Part shown: positions 8,918 to 18,418 of the stretch, piece after piece
Numbering within the stretch: the stretch's first letter is position 1
Layout: each line of letters begins with the position of its first letter
Source: Pseudomonadota bacterium
Lineage (GTDB): Bacteria > Pseudomonadota > Gammaproteobacteria > GCA-001735895
Assembly (NCBI GenBank): GCA_022563685.1
Contig: JADFMY010000022.1
Location: 1 to 33,904, forward strand
Direction of reading: 5' to 3'
Length of the DNA stretch: 33,904 nt
Notes under the pieces: model-generated
Databases searched by the model: none
What the model was told of the DNA's origin: nothing
What the model saw: only the letters and a program-made list of their open reading frames with translations
Program-made: the position numbers and the translations under genes

Positions 8918-9465
8918 TACTCGATTCTCCAGTGATTCTGATCACCGATTTCTTTTAACTTAGGGTTGGTATTCACTGCAACGGGATAGCCAATTTTTTC
9001 GAAAATCCGGATATCGGAAATGCTATTCCCATAATACATCGCATTTCCAAAATTCATATTATGCTGTTGGCAGTAGTCCTGACCGCGGTTTAACTTTCCA
9101 TCGCGAATGCAAAAAGGCCCGACGATACCACCAGTGTAGGTTCCATCGATTAATTCTAATTCGGTGCAGGCGATATCGTTAAAACCCATGGCCTGGGCGA
9201 TTGGGGTAACCATGACGCGGGTTGATCCGGATAATAACACTACCGGGATTTCTTGTTGTTGGTGATTTTCGATTGCTTCTCTGGCGGCGTGAAAAATCGT
9301 ATTTCGAATATAGTTTTCGAAATTATATTGCGCCAGCTGTTGCATGGTAACCGGGGTTTGTCCGACAAATTCCTGCAAGATGAATTTGAGGTACTCCTTC
9401 GCAGGCGTTTGTCCTTTGGCGTGGAGTTCAATGTAGTGTTGTTGTTTTGCCCGATAGTGCCCTGG
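8911..9465 (-). pseudogene. HAD-IB (SerB-like) phosphatase, 5' truncated
   Basis: Own readthrough gives ...PGHYRAKQQHYIELHAKGQTPAKEYLKFILQEFVGQTPVTMQQLAQ...VVLLSGSTRVMVTPIAQAMGF...YYGNSISDIRIFEKIGYPVAVNTNPKL; N-terminal DxDxT part absent at the junction near 9460. Confidence 0.7.
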
Positions 9466-9965
9466 TACTCGGCCTCGCTTATATCTTCTTTTTCAATGAC
9501 CCGGCCAACCCGTTGAATTCAATTTACGCGACCATGGGTATCCTGGTGATCTGTACCGTGACACACTTTTACACGGTATCGCACCTGACCGCGGTTACCG
9601 CGCTCAAACAGCTGGATCGGGAGTTTGAATCGGTTGCTTCGTCGCTGAAAACGCCCTTCTACAAGTTGTTTTCAAAGGTCACGGTGCCTGTGTGCCTGCC
9701 GTCCATACTGGATATTTCGATTTACCTGTTTGTCAACGCCATGACCACGGTATCGGCGGTGATATTTCTGTATGCGCCCGGCACCACGCTGGCTTCAGTC
9801 GCGGTACTCAATATTGATGACGCCGGGGATGCGGCGCCCGCCGCCGCGATGGGCATGATGATTTTCTATACCAATGTAATTGCGCGCATGATTCACCTGC
9901 TGATTACGCGAAAAGTATTGGTCAAAACACAGGCCTGGCGTAAGCGTGAGTCCGATCCTGATTGA
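9447..9965 (+). pseudogene. 2-aminoethylphosphonate-type ABC transporter permease, C-terminal part only
   Basis: ALVLGLAYIFFFNDPANPLN...EFESVASSLKTPFYKLFSKVTVPVCLPSILDISIYLFVNAMTTVSAVIFLYAPGTTLASVAVLNIDDAGDAAPAAAMGMMI; lacks N-terminal half. Confidence 0.75.
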
Positions 9966-10508
9966 TACTCATCCTATAGTCTTTTCCCTGTTGAACCCGG
10001 CACGACCGCCATGGTGGTCATGTAACTTATTAGAACACCAACAGTAGGCGCTTTTAGGCGATGCAAGGAGCAATTGTCGAGGAACAGCCCTTGCCCCAGT
10101 TGCTTATATCTGCAGGAGAATTCCCTCCGGAGCAGTATTCCAGGGTATTTTTTCGGTAAATTAAGCTCATATTCAGCGAATATTAAACTTGACTATATTC
10201 TTTAATTACATATAGTTACGTTGTATAGTTAATCTTAATTATAGAAATTTGCGTAATTATGGACTTAATTGATTCGGTTTTGAAAGCAATAATCAATAGC
10301 ACGGCGCCCAGCACCTGGTTTTTGATTATTAGCCTTTTCATCTCCTACAGATACTTTCGAAAAACCCGCTAGTACCTTATCGACTTCGGGTATTCGGTTT
10401 TCGGGTCGGCAGATATCGACCTGACGGCGTCTTAGCCCCTTATCTAAAACTCTCTCCACATGGAATAGACAGTCATGACACAGGTGTAAATCGCGCGTGT
10501 ATCATTGG

Positions 10509-10659
10509 GGAACCTCTGAATAATTCATCCATGAATTCTCAGAGGACGACAAACGAAAAGTGTGATTTTCGTTTGTCTCACAAAATCAATGCCTTAGAGG
10601 CACTGATTTTGGCAGCACATCCATGTACTGCTGGAAGATCTGAATAAATCAGACCTTCC
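10509..10659 (+). mobile_element. 151-bp MITE-like element, copy 1
   Basis: GGAACCTCTGAATAATTCATCCATGAATTCTCAGAGG...TCTGAATAAATCAGACCTTCC; near-identical to 15825-15975; flanks TTGG/TTAG. Confidence 0.85.
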
Positions 10660-10727
10660 TTAGACTATATTTTTGTATCCAGTCTGGTTAAGGTTCGGCT
10701 GGCCCAAACTTTTATCCAGGCAGTGTT

Positions 10728-11432
10728 ATGACTCAAAACGCATTAATTGTCGGCGCCGGTAGTGGTATCAGCGCCTCTTTCGCTCGCGCTCTGGCTCGCC
10801 AGGGGGTGAAGGTTGCACTCGCGGCGCGTAATATCGAAAAACTCGAACAACTGGCCAGTGAAATCGATGGTAAAGCCATCGCGTGCGATGCCACCGATGC
10901 TGAGCAGGTAGACGCTCTGTTTGTGCAGTTGGATCAGTCGATGGGTACGCCCGACGTGGTGCTTTACAACGCCAGCGCCTATACCGCGGGCCCGGTTGCC
11001 GAGCTCGATCCAGATGCGGTTCACCAGTCGTTGATGCAAACTGCTTTCGGCGCATTTCTGGTGGCGCAGCAGGCCGCGAAACGAATGCAACGGGTGGGTT
11101 CAGGTGCAATTTTTTTCACCGGTGCGACCGCCAGCGTCAAGGGGTTCCCAAATTTTGCCTCCTTTGCGATGGGGAAATTCGCGCTACGAGGTTTGACCCA
11201 GAGTCTCGCGCGCGAATTGGGGCCCGCTAATATTCACATAGCCCATTTTATTATCGATGGCGGGATAGCATCGCCAGGACGGGATCTTGCACAGGAATTC
11301 CCGACGACCAATACCGACGATGCGATGCTGGAACCCGATGCAATCGCCGAGACTTACCTGGCCGTATTAAATCAGCATCGCAGCGCCTGGAGTCTGGAGG
11401 TTGAGTTACGTCCCTGGAAAGAAACTTTTTGA
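10728..11432 (+). CDS. Short-chain dehydrogenase/reductase family protein
   Basis: MTQNALIVGAGSGISASFARALARQGVKVALAARN; catalytic region divergent (FASFAMGKFAL). Confidence 0.9.
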   Translation: MTQNALIVGAGSGISASFARALARQGVKVALAARNIEKLEQLASEIDGKAIACDATDAEQVDALFVQLDQSMGTPDVVLYNASAYTAGPVAELDPDAVHQSLMQTAFGAFLVAQQAAKRMQRVGSGAIFFTGATASVKGFPNFASFAMGKFALRGLTQSLARELGPANIHIAHFIIDGGIASPGRDLAQEFPTTNTDDAMLEPDAIAETYLAVLNQHRSAWSLEVELRPWKETF

Positions 11433-11527
11433 AACACCTTAATTCGGCGTGTTTTTGAATGTAACCTTACCGAAACGGTTAGATTGAAGGCTCTGCGAGA
11501 GCTGCAACCAATTAAGATGAAACCGTT

Positions 11528-11989
11528 CTAGCGCTTTTTAAAACCGATTTGACGCCCGACCCAGTCGGGTTTTTCTGCGATTTCCGCCTGTTTTAGCGCC
11601 TGTTGCACCGATTCGGGCATTTCGATCGTGCGCGCTTCCCGCGTAGCATAGTGCAAAACCATGAACTCCCCGGTCGCACACAGCTCCCCATCGACCAGCA
11701 TCTGGTGGGCGAACCAAATTTTCTTCGCATCCGAACCCAGTATGATCGATTCTATATCCATCACTGCAGGCGATTGCACCTCGTTGAGATAGCGCAGGTG
11801 AGTTTCCACCGTGTAGAGTGCGCAACCGGTTTGGTCGAAGTAATCAACGCCAATTCCGAACTGATCCTGTAGTTTCCACGTGGTATTGGTGAATGGCAGC
11901 AGATAATAAGCTTCGTTCAGGTGACCATAGGGGTCCAGCCACTCGGCTTTCAGGGGCTCGCTGTGTAATTTGAAAGTTGTCATAGGCAA
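11528..11989 (-). CDS. 4HBT/hotdog acyl-CoA thioesterase, resembling the thioesterase domain of carnitine dehydrogenase (betainyl-CoA thioesterase type)
   Basis: EWLDPYGHLNEAYYLLPF...YTVETHLRYLNEV...ATGEFMVLHY. Confidence 0.75.
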   Translation of the reverse strand: MPMTTFKLHSEPLKAEWLDPYGHLNEAYYLLPFTNTTWKLQDQFGIGVDYFDQTGCALYTVETHLRYLNEVQSPAVMDIESIILGSDAKKIWFAHQMLVDGELCATGEFMVLHYATREARTIEMPESVQQALKQAEIAEKPDWVGRQIGFKKR

Positions 11990-12143
11990 AGTTTTTTAAC
12001 TTTTTTTGTTCCCCAGGCGAGTATAGATATTTCCTTCATAGAGTGAAGAGTTTTCGGTATTCAATATCGCCCAGAGAGCGGGTATTGCCCGATCTATCGA
12101 ATAATAAATTTGCACAGTAATTTTCTGAGAGTAGAATCGCGCG

Positions 12144-13070
12144 ATGCAATCCATCGTCAGCATTTCCGATCTATCGAAAACCTATGAATCGGGCCATCAC
12201 GCGCTCAAGAATATCAACCTCGAAATTTACGACGGGGAAATTCTGGCCCTGCTCGGGCCCAACGGTGCGGGTAAAACGACCCTGATTTCGATTATCTGCG
12301 GAATCGTTTCGGCCAGCAGCGGGTCGGTTACCGTGGCCGGCCATGATATTGTCAGCGGCTATCGCATCACCCGCGAGTTGATCGGCCTCGTGCCACAGGA
12401 ACTCACACTCGGTGCATTCGACACGGTCTGGAACTCGGTCAATTTCAGCCGGGGATTGTTCGGTAAAAAACCAGATCCTGATTATATCGAACAGTTGCTC
12501 AAGGATCTGTCACTGTACGATAAAAAAGATAACGAACTGAGAGAGTTGTCCGGTGGCATGAAGCGCCGCGTATTGATCGCCAAGGCTCTGTCACACCAGC
12601 CCAGGATATTGTTTCTCGACGAACCGACCGCCGGGGTAGACGTTGAATTGCGTCAAGATATGTGGAATCTGGTGCGAGGTCTGCATGAATCGGGTGTGAC
12701 CATCATTCTAACCACGCATTACATCGCAGAAGCCGAGGAAATAGCCGATCGTGTCGGTATTATCAACAATGGAGAGTTATTGCTGGTGGACCAGAAGCAG
12801 ACCTTGATGCGGGAGCTTGGCAAGAAGCAACTGGTTCTCGATATGAAGCAACCGATAAAATCCCTGCCCGCATCTCTGGCGAAATATAATCTCGAAATAT
12901 CAGCCGATGGTAGCCAGTTGACCTATACCTATGATACCCATGCCAGTCGTACCGGAATCACCGCGCTACTGCAAGGTTTAAACGAAGCGGGATTGGCAAT
13001 GAGGGATTTGAACACCAGCCAGAGTTCGTTGGAAGAGATTTTTGTCAAATTGGTCAGGGCGCATTCATGA
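12144..13070 (+). CDS. ABC transporter ATP-binding protein (YadG-like)
   Basis: Walker [10 protein letters not shown], signature LSGGMKRR, Walker [13 protein letters not shown]. Confidence 0.93.
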   Translation: MQSIVSISDLSKTYESGHHALKNINLEIYDGEILALLGPNGAGKTTLISIICGIVSASSGSVTVAGHDIVSGYRITRELIGLVPQELTLGAFDTVWNSVNFSRGLFGKKPDPDYIEQLLKDLSLYDKKDNELRELSGGMKRRVLIAKALSHQPRILFLDEPTAGVDVELRQDMWNLVRGLHESGVTIILTTHYIAEAEEIADRVGIINNGELLLVDQKQTLMRELGKKQLVLDMKQPIKSLPASLAKYNLEISADGSQLTYTYDTHASRTGITALLQGLNEAGLAMRDLNTSQSSLEEIFVKLVRAHS

Positions 13071-13828
13071 ATTATCAGGCAATTCGAGTCATATATAAAA
13101 ACGAAATGCTGCGTGCATGGAAAACTCTTTTGCAAACCATTGCTTCGCCCGTAATCTCAACCTCGCTCTATTTTGTCGTGTTCGGCGCAGCTATCGGTTC
13201 ACGTATCGAGCAGATCGAGGGTGTACCTTATGGTGTTTTTATCGTGCCCGGCCTGGTCATGCTGTCATTACTGACGCAAAGTATCGCCAACGCCTCGTTT
13301 GGCATTTTCTTTCCCAAATTTACCGGTGCGATTTACGAAGTCATGTCGGCGCCGATATCGTTCTTTGAAATAATCGTGGGTTACGTGGGTGCTGCGGCAT
13401 CGAAATCCCTGATTCTGGGGGTGATTATCCTGATTACAGCCAACCTGTTTGTCGATTTGAATATCGCGCACCCCTTATGGATGCTGACCTTTTTGATTTT
13501 AACCTGTATTTCGTTCAGCCTGTTTGGCTTTATTATTGGTCTGTGGGCCACCAATTTTGAAAAACTTCAACTGATCCCAATGCTGGTAATAACTCCTCTG
13601 GTATTTCTCGGTGGTAGTTTTTATTCGGTGAGCATGTTGCCACCCGCCTGGCAAACGGTAACCCTGTTCAACCCCGTGCTCTATTTGATCAGTGGCTTTC
13701 GCTGGAGCTTCTTCGAAGTAGCAGACGTGAGTGTCGGCATCAGCCTGGGCATGATAATGTTATTTCTGCTGTCTTGCCTGTTACTGGTGTGGTGGATGTT
13801 TAAAACCGGTTACCGCTTAAAGCAGTAA
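13067..13828 (+). CDS. ABC-2 type transporter permease (YadH-like)
   Basis: Start overlaps previous stop (ATGA); hydrophobic protein with [18 protein letters not shown] and [30 protein letters not shown]. Confidence 0.9.
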   Translation: MNYQAIRVIYKNEMLRAWKTLLQTIASPVISTSLYFVVFGAAIGSRIEQIEGVPYGVFIVPGLVMLSLLTQSIANASFGIFFPKFTGAIYEVMSAPISFFEIIVGYVGAAASKSLILGVIILITANLFVDLNIAHPLWMLTFLILTCISFSLFGFIIGLWATNFEKLQLIPMLVITPLVFLGGSFYSVSMLPPAWQTVTLFNPVLYLISGFRWSFFEVADVSVGISLGMIMLFLLSCLLLVWWMFKTGYRLKQ

Positions 13829-13850
13829 AATCCAGAGGGTAGATTATGCC

Positions 13851-13875
13851 TGTAGGGTCGAATTCATTCGACCAA
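13851..13875. repeat. REP-like palindromic unit TGTAGGGTCGAATTCATTCGACC
   Basis: Same motif as inverted copy at 3641-3667. Confidence 0.55.
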
Positions 13876-13936
13876 TAATAAGAAAGAATAAAAAAACGAC
13901 CATCCATGGCCAACAATCCTGGGAGGAGAGGGGGAT

Positions 13937-13967
13937 CGCCCGCAACGCAATGAAGTGGTTGCGGGCG
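13937..13967. terminator. GC-rich stem-loop downstream of the DUF1127 gene and the ABC operon
   Basis: CGCCCGCAAC / GTTGCGGGCG perfect 10-bp stem, 11-nt loop; no clear T-tract. Confidence 0.4.
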
Positions 13968-13974
13968 GTAAAGC

Positions 13975-14214
13975 TTAACGCTGCCAGAAGGGCTTGTTGA
14001 TTTCGTTCGCAATTTCGATGCGATTGAGGCCAATGTCGTTCAACATGTGGTCGCTCATGCGCGCCAGTTGGCGACGGTCTTCAGTACGGCCGATCCAGGT
14101 AGCGATGGTTTTATCCACAGCTTTCGCTGTTGATTCGATTTTTTGTACCAGAGTGTAGAATGCTGCGCTGATGTCAAGGTCGTCAAGAATGTGGTGTAGT
14201 CTCAAAGTAGTCAT
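13975..14214 (-). CDS. DUF1127 small protein
   Basis: MTTLRLHHILDDL...WIGRTEDRRQLARMSDHMLNDIGLNRIEIANEINKPFWQR. Confidence 0.85.
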   Translation of the reverse strand: MTTLRLHHILDDLDISAAFYTLVQKIESTAKAVDKTIATWIGRTEDRRQLARMSDHMLNDIGLNRIEIANEINKPFWQR

Positions 14215-14294
14215 GGCGGTGCTCCCTAAAAAATCTGTCCCGTGGACGAAACCGGACAGTGGTGTTAATTTATGGTGATAAGTATAGTCATGAA

Positions 14295-14355
14295 CTGTTA
14301 TAGTAACAGATACAGATAAATTGAAATACATACATAACAGTTAACCATAACAGTT
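14295..14355. promoter_or_regulatory. Clustered TAACAG operator-like motifs upstream of the DUF1127 gene
   Basis: CTGTTA-TAG-TAACAG (14295-14309) plus ATAACAGTT at 14334-14342 and 14347-14355. Confidence 0.5.
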
Positions 14356-14675
14356 TATCTGTTTGAGAAAATTGTGAACCATTTCACAGGGATTTCGAGA
14401 ACCAGATCACAAAAGCGCTGGAAGCGATACGAAGGATTTTCTAAATCAATTTTAACTAATTGAATTTAAAGAATAAAAAATGCACAATTAGGTGAAATTC
14501 GGGTGTAGGCGATGGGTTTCTAAAACACTTGAGACAAGTCGCCTCGACGCCACCGTATTTGACTCGACAGGGTTTAAAAACAGTTGTTAAAAAATGGTCA
14601 AAAAATCACAAGAACAGTTGGACCTGTATCGTAATTAGTATCAGTGGCAGGTCTGTTTAGATCGTCATCCGCATA

Positions 14676-15650
14676 TCAAATTTCCAGCACCGTCGAACCG
14701 GTGGTATCTCTGGCCTCGAGGCTACGGTGCGCATCGGCACATTCGGCCAGTGGAAAAGTCTGATTAACGTGTATTTTGACGCTGCCGTTGCCAACCACTT
14801 CGAATAGATTTTTGGCCCCTTGCTCCAGCAATTCGCGCGTTGAGATATGCGTCGCGAGCGTAGGTCGGGTGACATAGAGCGATCCCTTTGGTGCGAGAAT
14901 GGCCGGGCTAAATGGCTCTACCGGGCCACTGGCATTGCCATAGGTTGCGAGCACGCCGAATGGCCTGAGCGAATCGAGCGAAGATTCAAATGTTGCCTTG
15001 CCGATCGAATCGTATGCCGCAGCAACGCCCACCCCACCCGTAATGTCACGTACGCGCTTTGCGATATCTTCGTTGCGATAAAGAATGGTGTGTTCGCAAC
15101 CGTTTGCTTTCGCCAGTTCAGCCTTTTGCTCCGAGCCGACGCAGCCGATCACGCTCACACCGAGCTGACGAGCCCACTGGCACAGGATCAGTCCGACGCC
15201 ACCGGCGGCAGCGTATACCAGAACGATATCGCCAGCCTGTACCGGGTAGGTGCGATGCAAAAGATAATGCGCAGTCAGCCCCTTTAACATCATAGCGGCC
15301 GCGGTCTGGTCGTCAATGCTGTCGGGTATTTTGACCAGGTGTTTCGCGTCGATCAGGCGCGCTTCAGAGTAAGCGCCGATCTGCATCGGGTAGGCCACCC
15401 GGTCGCCAGTTGCGAATGAATCCACTCCCTTGCCGACTGCTTCGACAACGCCAGCCGCTTCCATGCCGAGAATGGCAGGAAGCTCTGGCAGCGGATAGAG
15501 GCCGGTACGACCGTAAACGTCGATATAGTTCAGGCCGCAGGCTGTTTGACGTAATCGTACCTGGCCCTCAGCCGGGTCGCCAACCTCAATAGTTTCCCAG
15601 CGTAAAACTTCTGGGCCGCCGTGTTCGTGGATTCGGATTGCTTTGGTCAT
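14676..15650 (-). CDS. qor: Quinone oxidoreductase (zinc-type ADH superfamily)
   Basis: MTKAIRIHEHGGPEVLRWETIEVGDPAEGQVRLRQTACGLNYIDVYGRTGLYPLPELPAILGMEAAGVVEAVG; VYAAAGGVGLILCQWA. Confidence 0.9.
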   Translation of the reverse strand: MTKAIRIHEHGGPEVLRWETIEVGDPAEGQVRLRQTACGLNYIDVYGRTGLYPLPELPAILGMEAAGVVEAVGKGVDSFATGDRVAYPMQIGAYSEARLIDAKHLVKIPDSIDDQTAAAMMLKGLTAHYLLHRTYPVQAGDIVLVYAAAGGVGLILCQWARQLGVSVIGCVGSEQKAELAKANGCEHTILYRNEDIAKRVRDITGGVGVAAAYDSIGKATFESSLDSLRPFGVLATYGNASGPVEPFSPAILAPKGSLYVTRPTLATHISTRELLEQGAKNLFEVVGNGSVKIHVNQTFPLAECADAHRSLEARDTTGSTVLEI

Positions 15651-15792
15651 TTGATTTCTCAGTGAGTTAAATAGTGTCAGTCATGTTGATCGATGCATTA
15701 TGCCAAGAATGAGTCTGGCTTCAATATAACCAGTTTAGTCGGCTTGCCAAACTTATACCAATCCGATATCGTCGAAGTGATATTCCGAACTT

Positions 15793-15805
15793 GATCGGAG
15801 GTTCC
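15793..15805. repeat. Solo terminus-like motif GATCGGAGGTTCC facing the MITE at 15825
   Basis: Inverted relative to GGAACCTCTGA at 15825, 19-bp spacer. Confidence 0.45.
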
Positions 15806-15824
15806 TCAAGTCAATATTATCTAA

Positions 15825-15975
15825 GGAACCTCTGAATAATTCATCCATGAATTCTCAGAGGACGACAAGCGAAAAGTGTGATTTTCGTTTGTCTCGCAAA
15901 ATCAATGCCTTAGCGGCACTGATTTTGGCAGCACGTCCCTGTACTGCAGGAAGGTCTGAATAAATCAGACCTTCC
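15825..15975 (+). mobile_element. 151-bp MITE-like element, copy 2, flanked by CTAA/CTAA
   Basis: Near-identical to 10509-10659; CTAA at 15821-15824 and 15977-15980 fits the IS5-type YTAR target. Confidence 0.88.
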
Positions 15976-16007
15976 CCTAAGCTGTAAAGGACGATAAGAA
16001 TAAAGCC

Positions 16008-17294
16008 ATGAGGCAGTTATTGAAGAATATTGATATATCGATTGTGCTACTTGTAGTGGCATTTTCCCTGGGTATTGGCGCGATGATTTTGCATGTATCG
16101 AGCCTGCAGTCCAGCTTGCTCAGAGCCAGCGCAATCAATACCGCGAGTATATTTTCCCACACCCTGACCGCGGTGCGAACCCTGTATACCTCGGATGTCG
16201 TGCTGGCAGCTAGCGCCTATGGCATGGATGTCACGCACGACTATTTGCTGAAAAAAAATGCGATTCCCTTACCCGCAACCTTCACGATACGACTGGGGGA
16301 ATTAATGGGTAAACATGCCGGCGGAGCCTACAGTCGTCTGTATAGCGCTTTACCGTTTCCGTGGCGCCGTGTCGAAGGTGGCCTAAGCGATGAATTTGCG
16401 AAGAAAGCCTGGGACGAGTTGTCGCGTGATCCAGGCAAGCCCTATAGCCGTTTCGTTGAAACCGGGCAGGGCCTGGTGCTGCGTTACGCGACTGCCGACC
16501 TGATGCGGCCAGCCTGCGTCGAGTGTCACAATTCGCACCCTCAATCACCCAGGCGTGACTGGAAGGCAGGGGATTTAGGCGGTGTGCTGGAAGTCTCTCT
16601 GCCGCTCCAGGGCATAAGTCAACAGGTGGCTGGCCAGGTGGCGAATATCAGGTTGATTTACTCGCTGGTCGGCCTGGTTATGCTGGGGGGATTTGCGCTG
16701 GCTATTTACCGTTTGAAGTTGTCGGAAAAAACTTTGATCCAGGGTTCCGAGGAGCTGGAAGTTGCCAACCAGACACTGAAAGATATCAGCGAACGCGATG
16801 CGCTCACTCAAATAGCCAATCGGCGTTGTTACGATGCCCGCCTTAGTTCGGAAGTATCGGCGGCCAAACGCTCGGCTGCCCCACTTTCGATGCTGCTGAT
16901 CGATATTGACTACTTTAAATTATACAACGATGGATACGGGCATGAGCAAGGTGACGAAGCGCTGATACAGGTTGCCAATATCGCTAATGATTGCATGTTG
17001 CGTGAAACTGATTTTTTGGCCCGTTATGGCGGTGAGGAATTTGTTGCCTTACTGCCCTTTACCGATGTTGAAGGCGCTATTGGCATCGCCGAAAACATCC
17101 GTGCCAAAATCGAGGCGGCAGCAATACCGCACGCTTTCGCCAGCCAGGGTGACTGTGTTACCGTGAGTGTCGGTATCGCCACGCAGACAGGAGGAAATAT
17201 TGATGCGCGTGAGCTGTTCAAATTTGCCGATGCTGAGTTATACAAAGCCAAGGCAAACGGACGCAATCGTTGCGAGGTCTATAAGCATAAATAG
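16008..17294 (+). CDS. Diguanylate cyclase (GGDEF) with N-terminal DUF3365/Tll0287-like sensor containing CXXCH
   Basis: ACVECHNSHPQSPRRDWKAGDLGGVLEVSLPL; GGDEF domain YGGEEF; two TM segments. Confidence 0.9.
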   Translation: MRQLLKNIDISIVLLVVAFSLGIGAMILHVSSLQSSLLRASAINTASIFSHTLTAVRTLYTSDVVLAASAYGMDVTHDYLLKKNAIPLPATFTIRLGELMGKHAGGAYSRLYSALPFPWRRVEGGLSDEFAKKAWDELSRDPGKPYSRFVETGQGLVLRYATADLMRPACVECHNSHPQSPRRDWKAGDLGGVLEVSLPLQGISQQVAGQVANIRLIYSLVGLVMLGGFALAIYRLKLSEKTLIQGSEELEVANQTLKDISERDALTQIANRRCYDARLSSEVSAAKRSAAPLSMLLIDIDYFKLYNDGYGHEQGDEALIQVANIANDCMLRETDFLARYGGEEFVALLPFTDVEGAIGIAENIRAKIEAAAIPHAFASQGDCVTVSVGIATQTGGNIDARELFKFADAELYKAKANGRNRCEVYKHK

Positions 17295-17328
17295 GGAGGA
17301 TTACTCGCTCAGTCATCCAAAAGAGTAA

Positions 17329-17355
17329 GGAAGGTCTGATTTATTCAGAGGTTCC
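17329..17355 (-). repeat. 27-bp collapsed derivative of the 151-bp element with GTAA flanks
   Basis: Reverse complement GGAACCTCTGAATAAATCAGACCTTCC = left end joined to right end at shared TCTGAATAA; GTAA at 17325-17328 and 17356-17359. Confidence 0.75.
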
Positions 17356-17386
17356 GTAATAACTCTTTTCTGTAGCCAGTTGCCCT

Positions 17387-18415
17387 CTATACAACAGTGA
17401 TCCAGCTTGCATTTTTTTTAGGCACCATTTTGCCAATCTCACAAGCCTGTGGAGCGACTTTAACAAAATCCTCGACAGCATCCTGCATCACGGCAACCAG
17501 TAATCCTCCGCTGGTTTGTGGATCGCATAAAATATGTTTTTGTTGCTCGCTAAGAGTAGATATATGATGCCCATAACTGTCAAAATTGCGGCTGCCACCT
17601 CCCGGAATACAGCCCATGCGGCGATATTCCTCCACTGCCGGATCCAGTAAGGGAATCCGTTCAAAATCCACTTGCGCAGCAACATTACTACCCTGGCAGA
17701 CTTCCAGCAGATGCCCTAACAAGCCAAAACCTGTGACATCCGTCATCGCTGTAACAGATGGTAGCCGCCCCAGCCGTTCACCAATTTTATTCAGTTTAAT
17801 CATGCTGTTTATGGCGATGTCCTCGTGCTCGGCTTTGAGTTTTTTTTGTTTTTGGGCCGTGCATAAAATACCCACACCCAGAGGTTTGGTTAAATAAAGG
17901 ACGCAACCCGCCCTGGCTCGATTATTCTGTTTTAAATAATCTATCTTAATTCTGCCCGTAGCAGCCAGGCCAAAGATAGGCTCGGAGGCATCGATGCTGT
18001 GCCCGCCAGCCAAAATAATCCCGGCATCTTTACAGGCCTGACGCCCCCCATCAACTACCCTTGCAGCAATATCTGCATCCAGTTTTGCAATAGGCCAGCC
18101 TAATATTGCAATCGCCATCATTGGCGACGCCCCCATGGCGTAGACATCACTCAGGGCATTGGTCGCGGCTATCTGTCCGAAGGTAAAAGGATCATCGACA
18201 ATCGGCATGAAAAAATCAGTAGTACTGATAATGGCCTCTCCGTTGCCCAGATCGTAAACAGCAGCATCATCCTTCGATTCGGTACCTACCAGTAAGTATT
18301 TATCGGCAGTAAATTCTACCTGTCCCTGGAGAATACTGTCTAACATCGAAGGCGAAATTTTGCAGCCACAGCCTGCGCCGTGACTATATTCGGTTAGTTT
18401 TATTTGGGATGTCAT
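17387..18415 (-). CDS. selD: Selenide, water dikinase
   Basis: [12 protein letters not shown] active-site motif; [33 protein letters not shown]. Confidence 0.95.
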   Translation of the reverse strand: MTSQIKLTEYSHGAGCGCKISPSMLDSILQGQVEFTADKYLLVGTESKDDAAVYDLGNGEAIISTTDFFMPIVDDPFTFGQIAATNALSDVYAMGASPMMAIAILGWPIAKLDADIAARVVDGGRQACKDAGIILAGGHSIDASEPIFGLAATGRIKIDYLKQNNRARAGCVLYLTKPLGVGILCTAQKQKKLKAEHEDIAINSMIKLNKIGERLGRLPSVTAMTDVTGFGLLGHLLEVCQGSNVAAQVDFERIPLLDPAVEEYRRMGCIPGGGSRNFDSYGHHISTLSEQQKHILCDPQTSGGLLVAVMQDAVEDFVKVAPQACEIGKMVPKKNASWITVV

Positions 18416-18418
18416 AAG

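Noticed and set aside
10004-10019. GACCGCCATGGTGGTC palindrome after the permease remnant
   Set aside because: Short, no T-tract, and close to what chance would give; not called as terminator.
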